Shown: positions 23,072 through 32,760 of the stretch, piece after piece
How the letters are laid out: each line of letters starts with the position of its first letter
Numbering within the stretch: the first letter of the stretch is position 1
From: Tolypocladium sp. Sup5 PDA-1
Lineage: Eukaryota; Ascomycota; Sordariomycetes; Hypocreales; Ophiocordycipitaceae
Length of the DNA stretch: 64,000 bases
NCBI GenBank assembly: GCA_000750105.3
Contig: JPHH03000008.1
Span: forward strand, 744,001-808,000
Direction of reading: 5' to 3'
Made by a program: the position numbers and the translations under genes
The notes under the pieces: model-generated
What the model was told of the DNA's origin: nothing
Database searches by the model: none
What the model saw: only the letters and a program-made list of their open reading frames with translations

Positions 23072-26000
23072 ATGAGGCATCTGCCAAAGCCTCGTCGTCG
23101 CCGCCGACATGCTGCCATGAAAGACGTCGGAGGAAGTGATGATCACGGAGAACGGGCTCGGTCTGGCAGAGGAGTAAAATCCTCGGATCGACCAGGATCC
23201 CCTCCCCGGGAGCCCCGTCGCAGCCCCAGCAGCAGAGCCCGCCATCGCCATTCGAGACCAGAGCACGCCTCACACGACCGTCACCATTCGCGAGAACGCA
23301 GCCGAGAACGCCCAAGACGCCGTTTGTCCGAGTCTTCGCGTCGGGGAGCCGAGGTGGAGGATCTGATCCCTCGCTATCGTGCAACCAAGGCGCGTCACCC
23401 TGAGCCTGACGACAAGCCATCTCGACGGAGCCCCAGCCGTGAACGCGCCGCCCCAAGCTCCCCCTCCTCGACCAAGCGACACAGGGGCCGGAGTCATTCG
23501 TCGGATCGCCACCGTCGAAAGAGGTCCAAGAAGGACAATAGCCCGTATCGACGCGATCGGGACCTCTCGCGAGACCCTGACTCAAGGAAACATCGGCGAC
23601 GCTCACCTCGCGACCGTCACGAGCCATCCCACCGTCGCCACACCCATTCCCACAGATCCCCGACACATTCTGAAGATACCCATTCCCGGCACAAACGGAG
23701 GTCTCGCTCCAGAACCCCAATAAGGCAAGACCTAATTCCACGGCAAGCCGTATCGCGTGAGTCGCGAGAGTCGCGGCATCCAAAGTCTGCCCTACCCCCA
23801 CCACCCTCGCGGAGCCCGTCGCCGAAACCAGGTCGTCGTCACGAGTCTGCCCGCCGTGCAACCCCACCGGCTCGCTCTGATCAACCCGGCAAGATATCTA
23901 GCGCTGCTACGGGAGATCGGCCTGGTGCAGACCCAGATCACCGGCCATCGTCTCGACACGCGCCGCCGCGATCTCCCAAAGCTCACCGGGAGCGGAGGCG
24001 TCGGGAGGAGTCTGCCGAACCGCACCACTCCTCGCGATCTGACGTCGACGACGATATGGCGTCGCGAAGCAGCTACCGTGGTGGACATAATCCCATGTAC
24101 GCGCACAAACCTTACTACGGCAACGAGCCTCGTGGAGGTGACCCCCAGGCCTACACTCAATCTCCACAGCAAGGGGGCTCGTACCACGACTCGCCGACAA
24201 TGTCCCCATATGGAGCGTATCGAGGAGGATGGGCAGGACAATACTCACCTCAACAGTATGTGACCAAGCGCTGATTGCTTCAGAGTGTCTTGAAACTTGC
24301 TAACCGTTATAGTCAATATCCACCCCAGTATCACCATGGTCATGGAAGTTATGGCCCCCCGAATGGCCCGCCAGAGCACTATCATTCTCACCACCCGCAC
24401 TCTCCTTCATACTCTACCCCATCCGGTCCAGCGCAGCCATACCCACAGGGCAGCTACCGGGGAAGCTATCGAGGTGGCAGCTTCCGAGGGGGCGCCTCGT
24501 TTCCCAGCCGTGGCGGCCACCGAGGGTCTAGTTCGCACTATGGACCTGGAAAACAAGGCCCGTCACCAAGAGGCCATGATGTTCTGCCCGAGGAGTCGAG
24601 CAGCCGACGACAGAGTGTTGTGGGCGGGTCAAATGACGAGAAACAGGCCCACCCAACCGCCTCGGATGTTGAGAAGAAGCCGGCAGAAGGGCCCAAAGCC
24701 TCGACAGGAGATGCTCCTGAAGCAAAGAAGAGCGACGAGGCAGCTGCGCCGGCATCGAACCGACCACCAGCGTCCAACCCTGCACCATCGCAGCCTGGCA
24801 CATCCGGAAAGTTCAGCTTTTCTTTCAAACCGTCGTCAAAGCCCACTCCTACTGCCCCGAAACCCGAAATCTCGCAGAAGTTCAACGCTGCTCCGCCAAG
24901 AAAGGAACCGGAGAAGGAACCGGAGCGAAAAGACAGCCGCGACCGCGGACCTCCTCGCGGGGCACCTACGGAGCCTGCCTCTGCTCGCCCCCGGCATGAC
25001 TTGAAGAATGCCCCAGAGGGTCCCCGAATAGGCCCGCGGATGCGGAAAGTGAAGAAGATCATGAAGAGACTGAAGCCCCGACCGACCTTGCCTCTGGAGT
25101 TGGCTACGTCCGAGTCCGTATTTTTCAGAAAGCCGGGCAATGAGTCTGTGGTTGGATCAGGGACCTATGGCAAGGTCTTCAAGGCCCGCAATGTCTACAC
25201 CAAAGGCCTCGTTGCCCTAAAACGAATCCGCATGGAAGGAGAGAGGGATGGGTTCCCGGTCACCGCTGTCCGAGAAATCAAGCTGCTGCAATCCCTGCGG
25301 CATACGAACATTGTCACTCTCCAAGAGGTCATGGTTGAGAAGAACGACTGCTTCATGGTCTTTGAATACCTCTCCCACGATCTCACAGGCTTACTCAACC
25401 ACCCGTCGTTCAAGCTAGATCCGGCGCAAAGGAAACACCTCGGAAAGCAACTGTTTGAGGGACTGGATTACCTGCACACGAGAGGAGTGCTTCATCGGGA
25501 TATCAAGGCTGCCAATATCCTAGTCGGCAGCGACGGAATCCTGAAGCTTGCCGATTTCGGGTTGGCTCGCTTTTATGCAAAGCGACATCAGCTCGATTAT
25601 ACCAACCGCGTCATTACGATTTGGTACCGTTCGCCAGAGCTGCTGTTGGGGGAGACGCAATACACCGCTGCCGTCGACGTCTGGAGCGCCGCGTGCGTCA
25701 TGGTCGAGATATTCACCCGGCAGGCGATTTTTGCTGGTGATGGGACGGAACTCAGCCAACTCGAAAAGATATACAACATCCTTGGAACGCCAAACCGCCA
25801 AGACTGGCCTGGTCTTGTTGACATGGCATGGTTCGAGCTGCTCAGACCAACAGCGAAGCGGAAGAGCGTCTTTGCCGAAAGGTATCAGGATGAAGTAACG
25901 CCTGCGGCTTATGACCTCCTGTCTGCCATGTTTTGTTACGACCCTGCCAAGCGACCAACCGCCGCCGAAGCCCTGCAACACGCATACTTTACGGCCGAGG

Positions 26001-26278
26001 AGCCTCTGCCCAGGCAGGCGGTAGAGTAAGTACAAGCCAGATCGCCCCCTTGACGGGAACGGAAGCAACTGACACATGCACGCAGGCTCGCGGAGATCGA
26101 CGGCGATTGGCATGAGTTCGAGTCCAAGGCATTGCGGAAGGAGAACGAGCGTCGGGAGCGCGAGGCTCGGAAGGCCGCCAAGGACGCTTCTCGGGAGAAG
26201 GACAAGAAGCGCGGGCCAGACAGCCACGGCCGTGAAAGGGAGGCAAAGCGGGTTCATGTTGACGACAAGGCTACGTAA
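23072..26278 (+). CDS. CTK1: Ctk1/CDK12-type RNA polymerase II CTD kinase
   Basis: Catalytic subunit of CTDK-I, which phosphorylates Ser2 of the Pol II C-terminal domain during elongation. Predicted exons are 23072-24255, 24313-26025 and 26086-26278 (about 1,029 aa). Roughly the first 395 residues are an extreme Arg/Ser/His-rich RS-like region, then a Tyr/Gly/Pro/His-rich segment. The kinase spans about residues 665-955: GSGTYGKVF glycine loop, VALKRIRM (Lys), PVTAVRE in place of PSTAIRE (CDK12/13-like PITAIRE), HRDIKAANIL, DFGLAR and TIWYRSPELLLG. A Lys/Arg/Glu-rich tail ends the protein. An alternative start is ATG 23117. The TAA stop lies inside a GTAAGT, so a further 3' exon is possible. 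Yeast Ctk1 is half this length, but long RS-type N-termini are known in CDK12/13. Confidence 0.95.
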
Positions 26279-26693
26279 GTTGCCAGTCGACCGGAGTCGA
26301 GGTGAGACTCATGTCGGATTCCTTGAGTGATGCATCCACCATCTACACTCAAGGGGTTGTGAGCAGTCATGACAGATCTTTCGACCACAGGGTTAGGTTC
26401 ATGAGGAAAGACACGGACATGGTAGAATCATGATGCGCGCGGGCAGGGAGGCATGCGCGCTTGTACGTTAGCTTTTGGAGTTGCCCGGAGTTTTTCGCTG
26501 CGACACGGCCCAGTAGCCAAATGAAAGATCAACACCAGCAGTCAGGCATGGCGATCAGAGCTCCGGTGCCGGTTTCCTCTGATTCACGGTAGATCTCCAT
26601 GGCGTTCGCCAGCTGCAGGCATGCGAAAGGGGCAAATGGTCCGCCGGAACCGAGACACTGGTTAGTAAGGCTGCGAAGGACCCATTTCAAACG
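26279..26693. other. Intergenic region, CTK1 / orphan repeat gene
   Basis: 415 bp between same-strand genes. An ATG at 26599 opens a frame out of phase with the downstream gene. No strong promoter element seen. If the splice donor over the CTK1 stop is used, part of this segment would be CTK1 terminal exon. Confidence 0.5.
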
Positions 26694-27407
26694 ATGGCCG
26701 ATCATCGCAGCCTCGAGCTTTCGTCGCTGGTCAACCATGGGAAGATGATGAACGCTACGGGCATGAACAACAAGATGGCGCAGGTGAAACACGTCGGTCA
26801 GCGTGATGGGGTTGCGTTGAGCACGACTGGCGTGAACAACAACAAGATGATGGAGTCGACTCATGTTGAGCAGCGTGACCGGTCTGCTTTCAACTCTACC
26901 AGCATGTACAAGACGACGGAGACGAACCGCGTAGATCAGCGTGATGGAGCTGCTGTCAACCCCACCGACATGAGCAGCAAGATGATGCAGTCAACGCCAA
27001 TGGCGCAGCGCAACAAGGCTGCGATGAACACCACCAACAACAAGATGGCACCGTCCACCCACGCCGAGCAGCGTGACGCGACCATCTTCGAAGCCCTGGC
27101 CAACCACATTGCCAACCTCAAAGCCGCCAAGAAAAACACCGAGATGGCCACCGCCGCCGGCGCTTCCAATGGCGCCGCCACGAGCAACAAGGTGACGCAG
27201 CGTGGCCGGGCTGCGGTTAGCACGACGACGGCGTCTGTGAATGGCAACAAGACGGTGGAGGCGCTCGTCGGCCACAAGAGCAAGACGAACGCTACGGGCG
27301 TGAACAGCAAGATGGCGGAGGCCGTCTACAGGGAGGTTAGCAAGAGGATGGACATGGAGGCAGAAGCGAAGAAGGCTGGGGCTCAGAAGAATGAGACTAC
27401 GTGCTAA
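26694..27407 (+). CDS. Orphan internally repeated protein
   Basis: Single-exon frame of 237 aa that I cannot assign to any family. It is built from imperfect 21-24-residue units beginning RD/RN and ending in Q, loosely R-D-x-x-A-x-N-x-T-x-M-x-x-K-M-M-x-S-T-x-x-x-Q, at residues 37-60, 61-82, 83-105 and 106-126. More diverged copies appear near 127, 170 and 195 (RDATIFEAL, RGRAAVSTTT, KTNATGVNSKMAE). It is rich in Asn, Thr, Met, Lys and Ala and poor in Cys and aromatics, with no signal peptide or membrane segment. The C-terminus (AEAVYREVSKRMDMEAEAKK) is probably helical. Many N-x-T/S sites are present but without a secretion signal. Asn/Met/Thr-rich unit structure unlike every neighbour suggests a recent or lineage-specific gene; it could also be non-coding. 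Confidence 0.55.
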   Translation: MADHRSLELSSLVNHGKMMNATGMNNKMAQVKHVGQRDGVALSTTGVNNNKMMESTHVEQRDRSAFNSTSMYKTTETNRVDQRDGAAVNPTDMSSKMMQSTPMAQRNKAAMNTTNNKMAPSTHAEQRDATIFEALANHIANLKAAKKNTEMATAAGASNGAATSNKVTQRGRAAVSTTTASVNGNKTVEALVGHKSKTNATGVNSKMAEAVYREVSKRMDMEAEAKKAGAQKNETTC

Positions 27408-27497
27408 AGACTCAAGGAGGCTTGATTGCGTAAAGGGTATTAAAATCTACTATAGTAGATAAGAAATGCCTCTTGATCACTAGCAGGTTCCAGAATC

Positions 27498-28607
27498 TTA
27501 ATTAAAGGCCCTGTGGTTGCTTCTGCCTACCCCGTGATCGTCCTTGCAACCAAGGATGCCAACATGCCAGCCTACACGAAAGTACCAATCTTCGTCCGAG
27601 TCCGAGCCCTCTTCGTCCCGATGAAACCACCGAATCCGGGTTAATTCCTCATCGCCAAGCTCCCCCAGCTGATCGACAAAGTGCGCCGCCGACTCGCCAT
27701 CGAACCCCTGTACCACGTCCACCTGAACAAATTCCTCATCGCAGTCGTAAAAGACCTTGGGCCGAGTCTCTCCTGGCCAACCAAGGCTGCGTCCCTGTTG
27801 TTCACATTGGCGGGCACCCCGGTCCAGCAACCAGACGAAGCAGTCCAAGTTCTTGCAGGCGATTTCCCTGACTAAACCGGCGACAAAGCCCCGAGGCGTA
27901 GGCTCGCCGTGGAGGCGGCCAAAAGCATAGGGCCAGTCGCGGTTCCAGTCCGGGTCAAACTCGACAACGAGATTTCTCATGGGTATGAGGCCCTTCACGG
28001 GCGCCGAGAAGGGCAATTCGGCAAGGAGGTTGATCCAATTCAGGCGCCGCCAGTCGCGGTACCGAAAGTCCAACGTTGCCGCGAGGCTCATGGGGTCCAG
28101 GTTGAATGCGTCTTGGTAAGGACGCACCATGAGGTGCCAGTCCTCGCCGCCGTCGTCTTGCAGTGCCGGAGCTGCTATAATGGCTGGAAGCTCCCTGTGC
28201 TTTTCCCACGATTCTAGTTTAGATGTTTGTTCGTATTGGCTTGCGAGACGGCGTCTCGTTTCATTCCACTGCGTCATGTTGAAGCGGCTCACGATAACCT
28301 CGCGAGATTCCCTGCACGCCGTCCAGAGGCCAACGTCCCAGAGGTAAGCGGACCGGTTGACCTTACCATCAACATCGAGTCCCGGAACACCGGCGATATA
28401 GTACCTGCGGGCGCTGGTTGGCGGGCATGGTAGGTTTGTGTGAGGCACCTTCGTGCTCGTGTCTGCCTTCTGGTGATTGTCAAAGACGGAGAAGGCATGT
28501 ATGCCAGCGCGACCATGGCCCGTTGGACGAATTGCAGACTCCCAGATCTGACGCCTCAGCTCGGGTGGTAGCTTTGGAAAATGATGAAACGTCGCGAAGC
28601 TCATCAT
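27498..28607 (-). CDS. 2EXR-domain protein
   Basis: Single-exon 369-aa protein. The N-terminus FATFHHFPKLPPELRRQIWE is the hallmark of the fungal 2EXR domain, continuing through YYIAGVPGLDVDGKVNRSAY to LWTACRESREVI at about residue 105. The family is greatly expanded in filamentous ascomycetes and has no agreed biochemical role. The rest is a soluble region with scattered Trp (DFRYRDWRRLNWINLLAELP) and an acidic C-terminal part (RDEEGSDSDEDWYFRVGW). Two adjacent ATGs (28607, 28604) could start it. It is convergent with the orphan repeat gene, 90 bp away, in the accessory-looking part of the window. Confidence 0.85.
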   Translation of the reverse strand: MMSFATFHHFPKLPPELRRQIWESAIRPTGHGRAGIHAFSVFDNHQKADTSTKVPHTNLPCPPTSARRYYIAGVPGLDVDGKVNRSAYLWDVGLWTACRESREVIVSRFNMTQWNETRRRLASQYEQTSKLESWEKHRELPAIIAAPALQDDGGEDWHLMVRPYQDAFNLDPMSLAATLDFRYRDWRRLNWINLLAELPFSAPVKGLIPMRNLVVEFDPDWNRDWPYAFGRLHGEPTPRGFVAGLVREIACKNLDCFVWLLDRGARQCEQQGRSLGWPGETRPKVFYDCDEEFVQVDVVQGFDGESAAHFVDQLGELGDEELTRIRWFHRDEEGSDSDEDWYFRVGWHVGILGCKDDHGVGRSNHRAFN

Positions 28608-29739
28608 TGAGACGTGGTTGATAAAGGCAATTTGAGGTTGAGGAAAGAAGATTGAGGGATGAAGAAGCGCGAGAGGGTCGGGAAGGGGAGAGAACGTGCC
28701 GACGAGTTGATGCCTAGAGGCTTGGTTTATTAGATGCTATTAATCAGGTAGGTAGCGGAAGCACTTGGGGGGGAGGTTGCGCCTACCGTTTAAGACGCCA
28801 ACACTGGGCAGTAGGTACTACATCAAATCTCGACTACAGCCGTGCTGTCTTTTTCCTTCTTCATCTTCTTCTACTCTCTTGACTGTGCCGTATAACGAGA
28901 TCCCGTAAGGCGGTATCTCGTGTGCATTCTCGCCTTTGACTCGAGCTTGACTCTGCACGTAGATTTCCATCCGTTCAGCCAGTATGTGACCTCGCACGAC
29001 ACTCCTCAGGCTTTGCCGATTTGCGGGCGACGAACATCAACATCCAACCTAAAGTCCAACCGCAATGCCCAAGGTGCGTGATGTCTCTCTAGCCCAGCTT
29101 CTGTTTTGTTCTTGGGAAGCTCAGCTACCTCGATGTTGTCGTAGTCGAACAACATCCCCGTGGGCGACGCATCCGACCGCCGACCACCCTTCGTCACGCC
29201 CCTCGCCTCTTTGCTGGATAAACCACCATAGATTGCGGTATTTGCTTGTGGTGGATAGATATACGCTGATGTGCTGGATAGACTGCCCCCTTCTCCATGC
29301 GGGACGGCAGCGGCAAATTTGACTTGGTCGCTAAGATACATGTTGGCACAGAGAACGGCCTCACAAGTACTACCTCCAAGCTGCTGCGCAGAGACCTCCC
29401 TCTAACGTCACGTTCAAACTCTAGATGCCGATCTCGTCGACCTCGGCCCCCCCCCCCCCCCCCAACGTAAGATTGTCCGGCTTCTGTCCACTTGGGCAAC
29501 ACTTGTTGGAGAACCTTGCTGAACGAGATGCAATAGTCGGACAACTCCGCCGCCGCCCCTCCCAAAGTACGTCCCAATATCCCCCATCCGTCTTGATATT
29601 TACAGTCAAGCTGAGAGGTCCGTGGCAGCGAGCCCCGGTATGCCCATCAAGCAGTTGGCTGACATGATTGGGTGTAAAGGCTGCGCAAAGGCAGCGGGTT
29701 GTACGAAGTTCCTCCATCTGCGGCTTTTCTGCTACTTGG
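28608..29739. other. Gene-poor segment with poly-C tract
   Basis: No convincing gene. Minus-strand frames are open in pieces between 29006 and 29717 but are broken by frame changes at the C17 run (29447-29463) and elsewhere, so they could be relics of one decayed gene or chance. The region next to 28607 is the 2EXR promoter. Confidence 0.45.
29447..29463 (+). repeat. Poly-C homopolymer (C17)
   Basis: Seventeen consecutive C on +, in non-coding DNA. Tracts this long are prone to length error in sequencing and to slippage in vivo. Confidence 0.9.
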
Positions 29740-30195
29740 CTAATTCACTATGTGTAGCATGCCGTTAAGAAGGACGCCGTAGTTGCTAAGGCGAGCTTGA
29801 CCATGGAAAGGGTATTGGAGCCTGGGTGGACAGTTGGCGGAATGGCAGCGGTGGGTGCTGAATGGCTCTTGATTACTTGGTTCTAGTGTCTCAATTGAAG
29901 GCCGTACAGTCACTTCGACCATTCTAAATCTAGGTATTGGCCTCGTAAAGGTGCCCGTGCCTAAGGTCCTGGCATCTTCATGGCGTCTCTGGGCTATATC
30001 AAGTACTCGCCTTACTTGAGGAAACGCCTGATACTCACTTATACGAAGTAACTCCGTAGGCCATCCTTTAACGTCCTTCAGGACTGGGATGCTCACGATG
30101 TCCATCTCTTCTGGTGTGCGAATGCTCCAGCCTCGTATTTTCCCTATTCCTTGCGGTTCCTTGCTATTCCTGCCGTTTCTCGCTGTTCCTGGCAT
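29740..30195 (-). CDS. Doubtful hypothetical ORF
   Basis: ATG-initiated frame of 151 aa on -, MPGTARNGRNSKEPQG..., with a moderately protein-like middle (DIVSIPVLKDVKGWPTELLR, ISEYQAFPQVRRVLDIAQRR). No domain, signal peptide or splice-consistent extension is recognised. Its N-terminal codons lie in a degenerate TTCCT-type tandem repeat (30145-30210). It may be a fragment of a decayed gene together with the broken minus-strand frames to its right edge at 29.0-29.7 kb, or chance. Confidence 0.25.
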   Translation of the reverse strand: MPGTARNGRNSKEPQGIGKIRGWSIRTPEEMDIVSIPVLKDVKGWPTELLRISEYQAFPQVRRVLDIAQRRHEDARTLGTGTFTRPIPRFRMVEVTVRPSIETLEPSNQEPFSTHRCHSANCPPRLQYPFHGQARLSNYGVLLNGMLHIVN

Positions 30196-30210
30196 TCCTC
30201 GCCGTTCCGT
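30145..30210 (+). repeat. Degenerate TTCCT-based tandem repeat
   Basis: About seven imperfect 8-11-nt units of the type (A/G)TTCCT(T/C)GC are arranged head to tail. Units differ in length and sequence, so this is an old or drifting minisatellite. Confidence 0.6.
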
Positions 30211-30568
30211 ATACTTCGAGCTACTTTATGGTGTCTCAAGTCTAAACACCCAACATTCTGCAAAGAAGCCTGTGCTTGCGGTCCCTATGACGACGAGTGA
30301 ATATCTCTGCAAGGCACAACAAGGCGTGCTATGAGCATGACTTCATGTCCCTGTCGCAGAGCGCCCAGCCGCGCCGCCGACAAGTCTTGAATCTTCCAAG
30401 TTCCCGCCCCGCCAACCGCCCGCCGACGTGACGAGTCAAGCCCAGCACACAACTGGCCCGCAGCAACGCCCGCCCTGCCCATGCATAGCAGCAGGTTGGC
30501 TCATGCAGAATCGCCCCCGCGGATGAACGCCGAGAGGTGTGTTGCAGCACCCCCTCTCGGCAGACGAG

Positions 30569-30574
30569 TATAAG
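30569..30574 (+). promoter_or_regulatory. TATA box of the small secreted-protein gene
   Basis: TATAAG (in GTATAAGA) lies 108 bp upstream of the ATG at 30677 and is followed by a pyrimidine-rich leader, a standard fungal core-promoter spacing. Confidence 0.55.
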
Positions 30575-30676
30575 AGGGGCCCGGCTGGGCACTCACCACC
30601 CCGTTGCGCATCTCCAACGCAACGTCCTTCTACAAATTCATCTACGATACATTCCGTGCTCTGCTAGATACCAAAC

Positions 30677-30933
30677 ATGAAGTTCTGCACGGCAACCGCC
30701 CTCGCCTGCCTCGCCGACAGCGCCATGGCCGCCCCGATCAACGGCATCAAGCTCCTCGAGAGCCGTGACGCGGTTGCCTTTGAGGCTCACATCAACCACA
30801 TCCAAGAGATTGCCGAGGCGAGCGCAGCGCCGAGGTGATGGGGGGGTTCAATCAGCACATTGATGCGAGGGAGAAAACATTGGATTTAGTTGCGGCAAAG
30901 GGTCTGGCGAGGTCCTCGGGGCTTTTTGGATGA
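30677..30933 (+). pseudogene. Small secreted protein gene with apparent frameshift
   Basis: The ATG at 30677 opens a 53-codon frame ending TGA 30836-30838. It begins with a clear signal peptide (MKFCTATALACLADSAMA, cleavage likely near A-A-P) followed by FEAHINHIQEIAEASA. Just before that stop, another + frame (from 30829) continues with similar helical, Ala/Glu/His-containing sequence (FNQHIDAREKTLDLVAAKGL) and ends at TGA 30931-30933. The natural reading is one protein of about 88 residues broken by a single missing base near 30825-30830. Alternatives are a real 53-aa product or a sequencing error. A TATA box and leader are intact. Function unknown; I see no toxin signature, and no Cys pattern typical of effectors. 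Confidence 0.5.
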
Positions 30934-31242
30934 TGACTGGGTGATGGCTTCGAGATGGACAGCTAATTTCTCACGACTTGCCTCGTGAACTTCACAGCTC
31001 GTCAGCCATTGAGTCATTCACATGCCGTCAAACCGACATCCATCCATTGCAGGTATCTCATAACTAGAATAGCAAGAGCGTTTCATTGCCCGTCGTTAAC
31101 ACACCCCATATTTTGCCGTGACTCCCGCTAAATCCATCGAGCAACCATCGTTCGTGTGGCCATAAAATACCACTTTTCTCTATAGAATCATCAAAAACGT
31201 CCCAAGATCACAATCCCGTGTGCCTTTGTCCCCAACCCCTTT
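30934..31242. other. Intergenic region
   Basis: 309 bp between the 3' end of the small secreted-protein gene and the 3' end of the next, minus-strand gene. AT-richer, 3' UTR-like; no gene seen. Confidence 0.6.
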
Positions 31243-32760
31243 TCATACCGTCTTTGCGTGCCCTTGTTTATTGACGCCCTTCCCCTTGAAGTCAGTTGAC
31301 TGCAGCAGATGGCGAAGACTCCCTTCGGCGCGGCCTTCCTGCTTGGCCGTTGACCCCCAGGGGATCCAACTACCAAGTGTTGCAAACAAGCCTGCCCCGG
31401 AACCCACGTCTTGTATTGACGAGATCGCCCCCTTGGCTAAAGGCTGGTCAAGCCCATCGGCTGGCGGCGCAGGTGCTGTCTTGTTGTTCCCAGCATCGTG
31501 TGCCTCGGGCGGTTGTTCAGGAGTCGTCCGGAGTTCCAGCTGGCTGGTCGAGGCCTGCGGGAGTGCTGGCTCGCTCACCAGGCCGGTGGCCGAGATTCGT
31601 GGCGTCGACGTTTCCCCAGGCGTGAGGTTCTGTCTTGGGCCATCGATGAGTGCCAGTGAGGTAGATGGCCTCCTGACGTGATTCTTGGCCGGAGTCTCCC
31701 CGTCCTGCGAATTCGCATCCTCAAATGTGCTCCGACACGAGGTGGTAGGTGAAGAGTTGCCAGAGTCCTTTCTTGCAGCCCGCCCGCGGATCTCCTCGGC
31801 TATTTCAGAAGCAGACTTCTTCTTGGTTTTATCTTCGTCTGAAGATCGGCTGGACGACATGATGGTCTCGAGCGTGCCCATCGCTCGACTATTCCTCCTG
31901 CCGGGTTGTCGTCGCTTCCTCTGACGCCTCATGTTTCGTTCATCGTCCGAGGACACGACCTGCAGCGTCGGTCCCTGTAATTCGTGGCTTTGCTGCGCCG
32001 GCGCCAAGAACGACGTGCCGGATCCGTGAGGGGCGTAGTGGACTTCGTACTGGTTGCTCAGAGAGTACCTCGACCTGGCACAGATCTCAGCGATGCGGTC
32101 CAGATCGGCGTTGATATCACTGCCCCCGCTGTGTGCCTCCATGTTCGCCATGAAACTCTTGAAACTAAACGCCTCCACAGGGGGCAGCTTGGTCTCTTGG
32201 TGGACTTGGACGCCCGTCATCTTCTTCGCACGAGCCCTCGCCATGGTGCTCAACATCCCATTACCCGCAGAGGCGACCTTGCTGGCAAAGGGCAGCCCTC
32301 GGCTCAAACCTGCCCCAGGCCCACCGGCATCGGAGCCGGAGCCGGCCCCACCGTGGACAACAACGCCGGGCCGAGTCGAGCTCGCCGGCCGACTGGGTGT
32401 GGGAGGGTGGTAGCTGCGAACGATGACGGGTTCGGAGTAGGTGCTGCTCTGGGCCCCGGTGGACTTGGCGTATCGGTGACGGCTCGGGTAGTGGTTGTTG
32501 ATTTCGCGGAGGGCCGAGGTGCGATGCTCGGCAGTCGAGTCGTCGACGGGGATGGGCCTGCCCTCGGCGGTAGAGGGCACGAGGCTCGTCGAGGACGGGT
32601 TGGCTCGGAAGGGCCGTGTAAAGGAGAACGGGAAGGGATCGCGGCGAGGGTCGGTGGGATGGCGGGAGGATGAGGCGGTGGACGACGGCGCGTGATGGCG
32701 AGAGGTTCGAGGTGTGGCCGAGTGCGACGACATGGCGGACGGGTGGGAGACGAGTGGCAT
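31243..32760 (-). CDS. Uncharacterised Ser/Pro-rich basic protein
   Basis: Single-exon frame giving 505 aa from ATG 32760, or 496 aa from ATG 32733. Most of it is disordered: Ser/Pro/Thr/Arg-rich N-terminus and a C-terminal half with acidic and basic patches (RRQRKRRQPGRRNSR, nuclear-type; EDKTKKKSASEIAEEIRGRA, helical). A compact central block stands out as the likely conserved core: EAFSFKSFMANMEAHSGGSD, INADLDRIAEICARSRYSLS, NQYEVHYAPHGSG. I do not recognise its family. A TATATAAAA on - (32772-32764) ends only three bases before ATG 32760; if it is the core promoter, the start must be ATG 32733 or later. It could be a nuclear regulator, but nothing shows this directly. Confidence 0.75.
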   Translation of the reverse strand: MPLVSHPSAMSSHSATPRTSRHHAPSSTASSSRHPTDPRRDPFPFSFTRPFRANPSSTSLVPSTAEGRPIPVDDSTAEHRTSALREINNHYPSRHRYAKSTGAQSSTYSEPVIVRSYHPPTPSRPASSTRPGVVVHGGAGSGSDAGGPGAGLSRGLPFASKVASAGNGMLSTMARARAKKMTGVQVHQETKLPPVEAFSFKSFMANMEAHSGGSDINADLDRIAEICARSRYSLSNQYEVHYAPHGSGTSFLAPAQQSHELQGPTLQVVSSDDERNMRRQRKRRQPGRRNSRAMGTLETIMSSSRSSDEDKTKKKSASEIAEEIRGRAARKDSGNSSPTTSCRSTFEDANSQDGETPAKNHVRRPSTSLALIDGPRQNLTPGETSTPRISATGLVSEPALPQASTSQLELRTTPEQPPEAHDAGNNKTAPAPPADGLDQPLAKGAISSIQDVGSGAGLFATLGSWIPWGSTAKQEGRAEGSLRHLLQSTDFKGKGVNKQGHAKTV

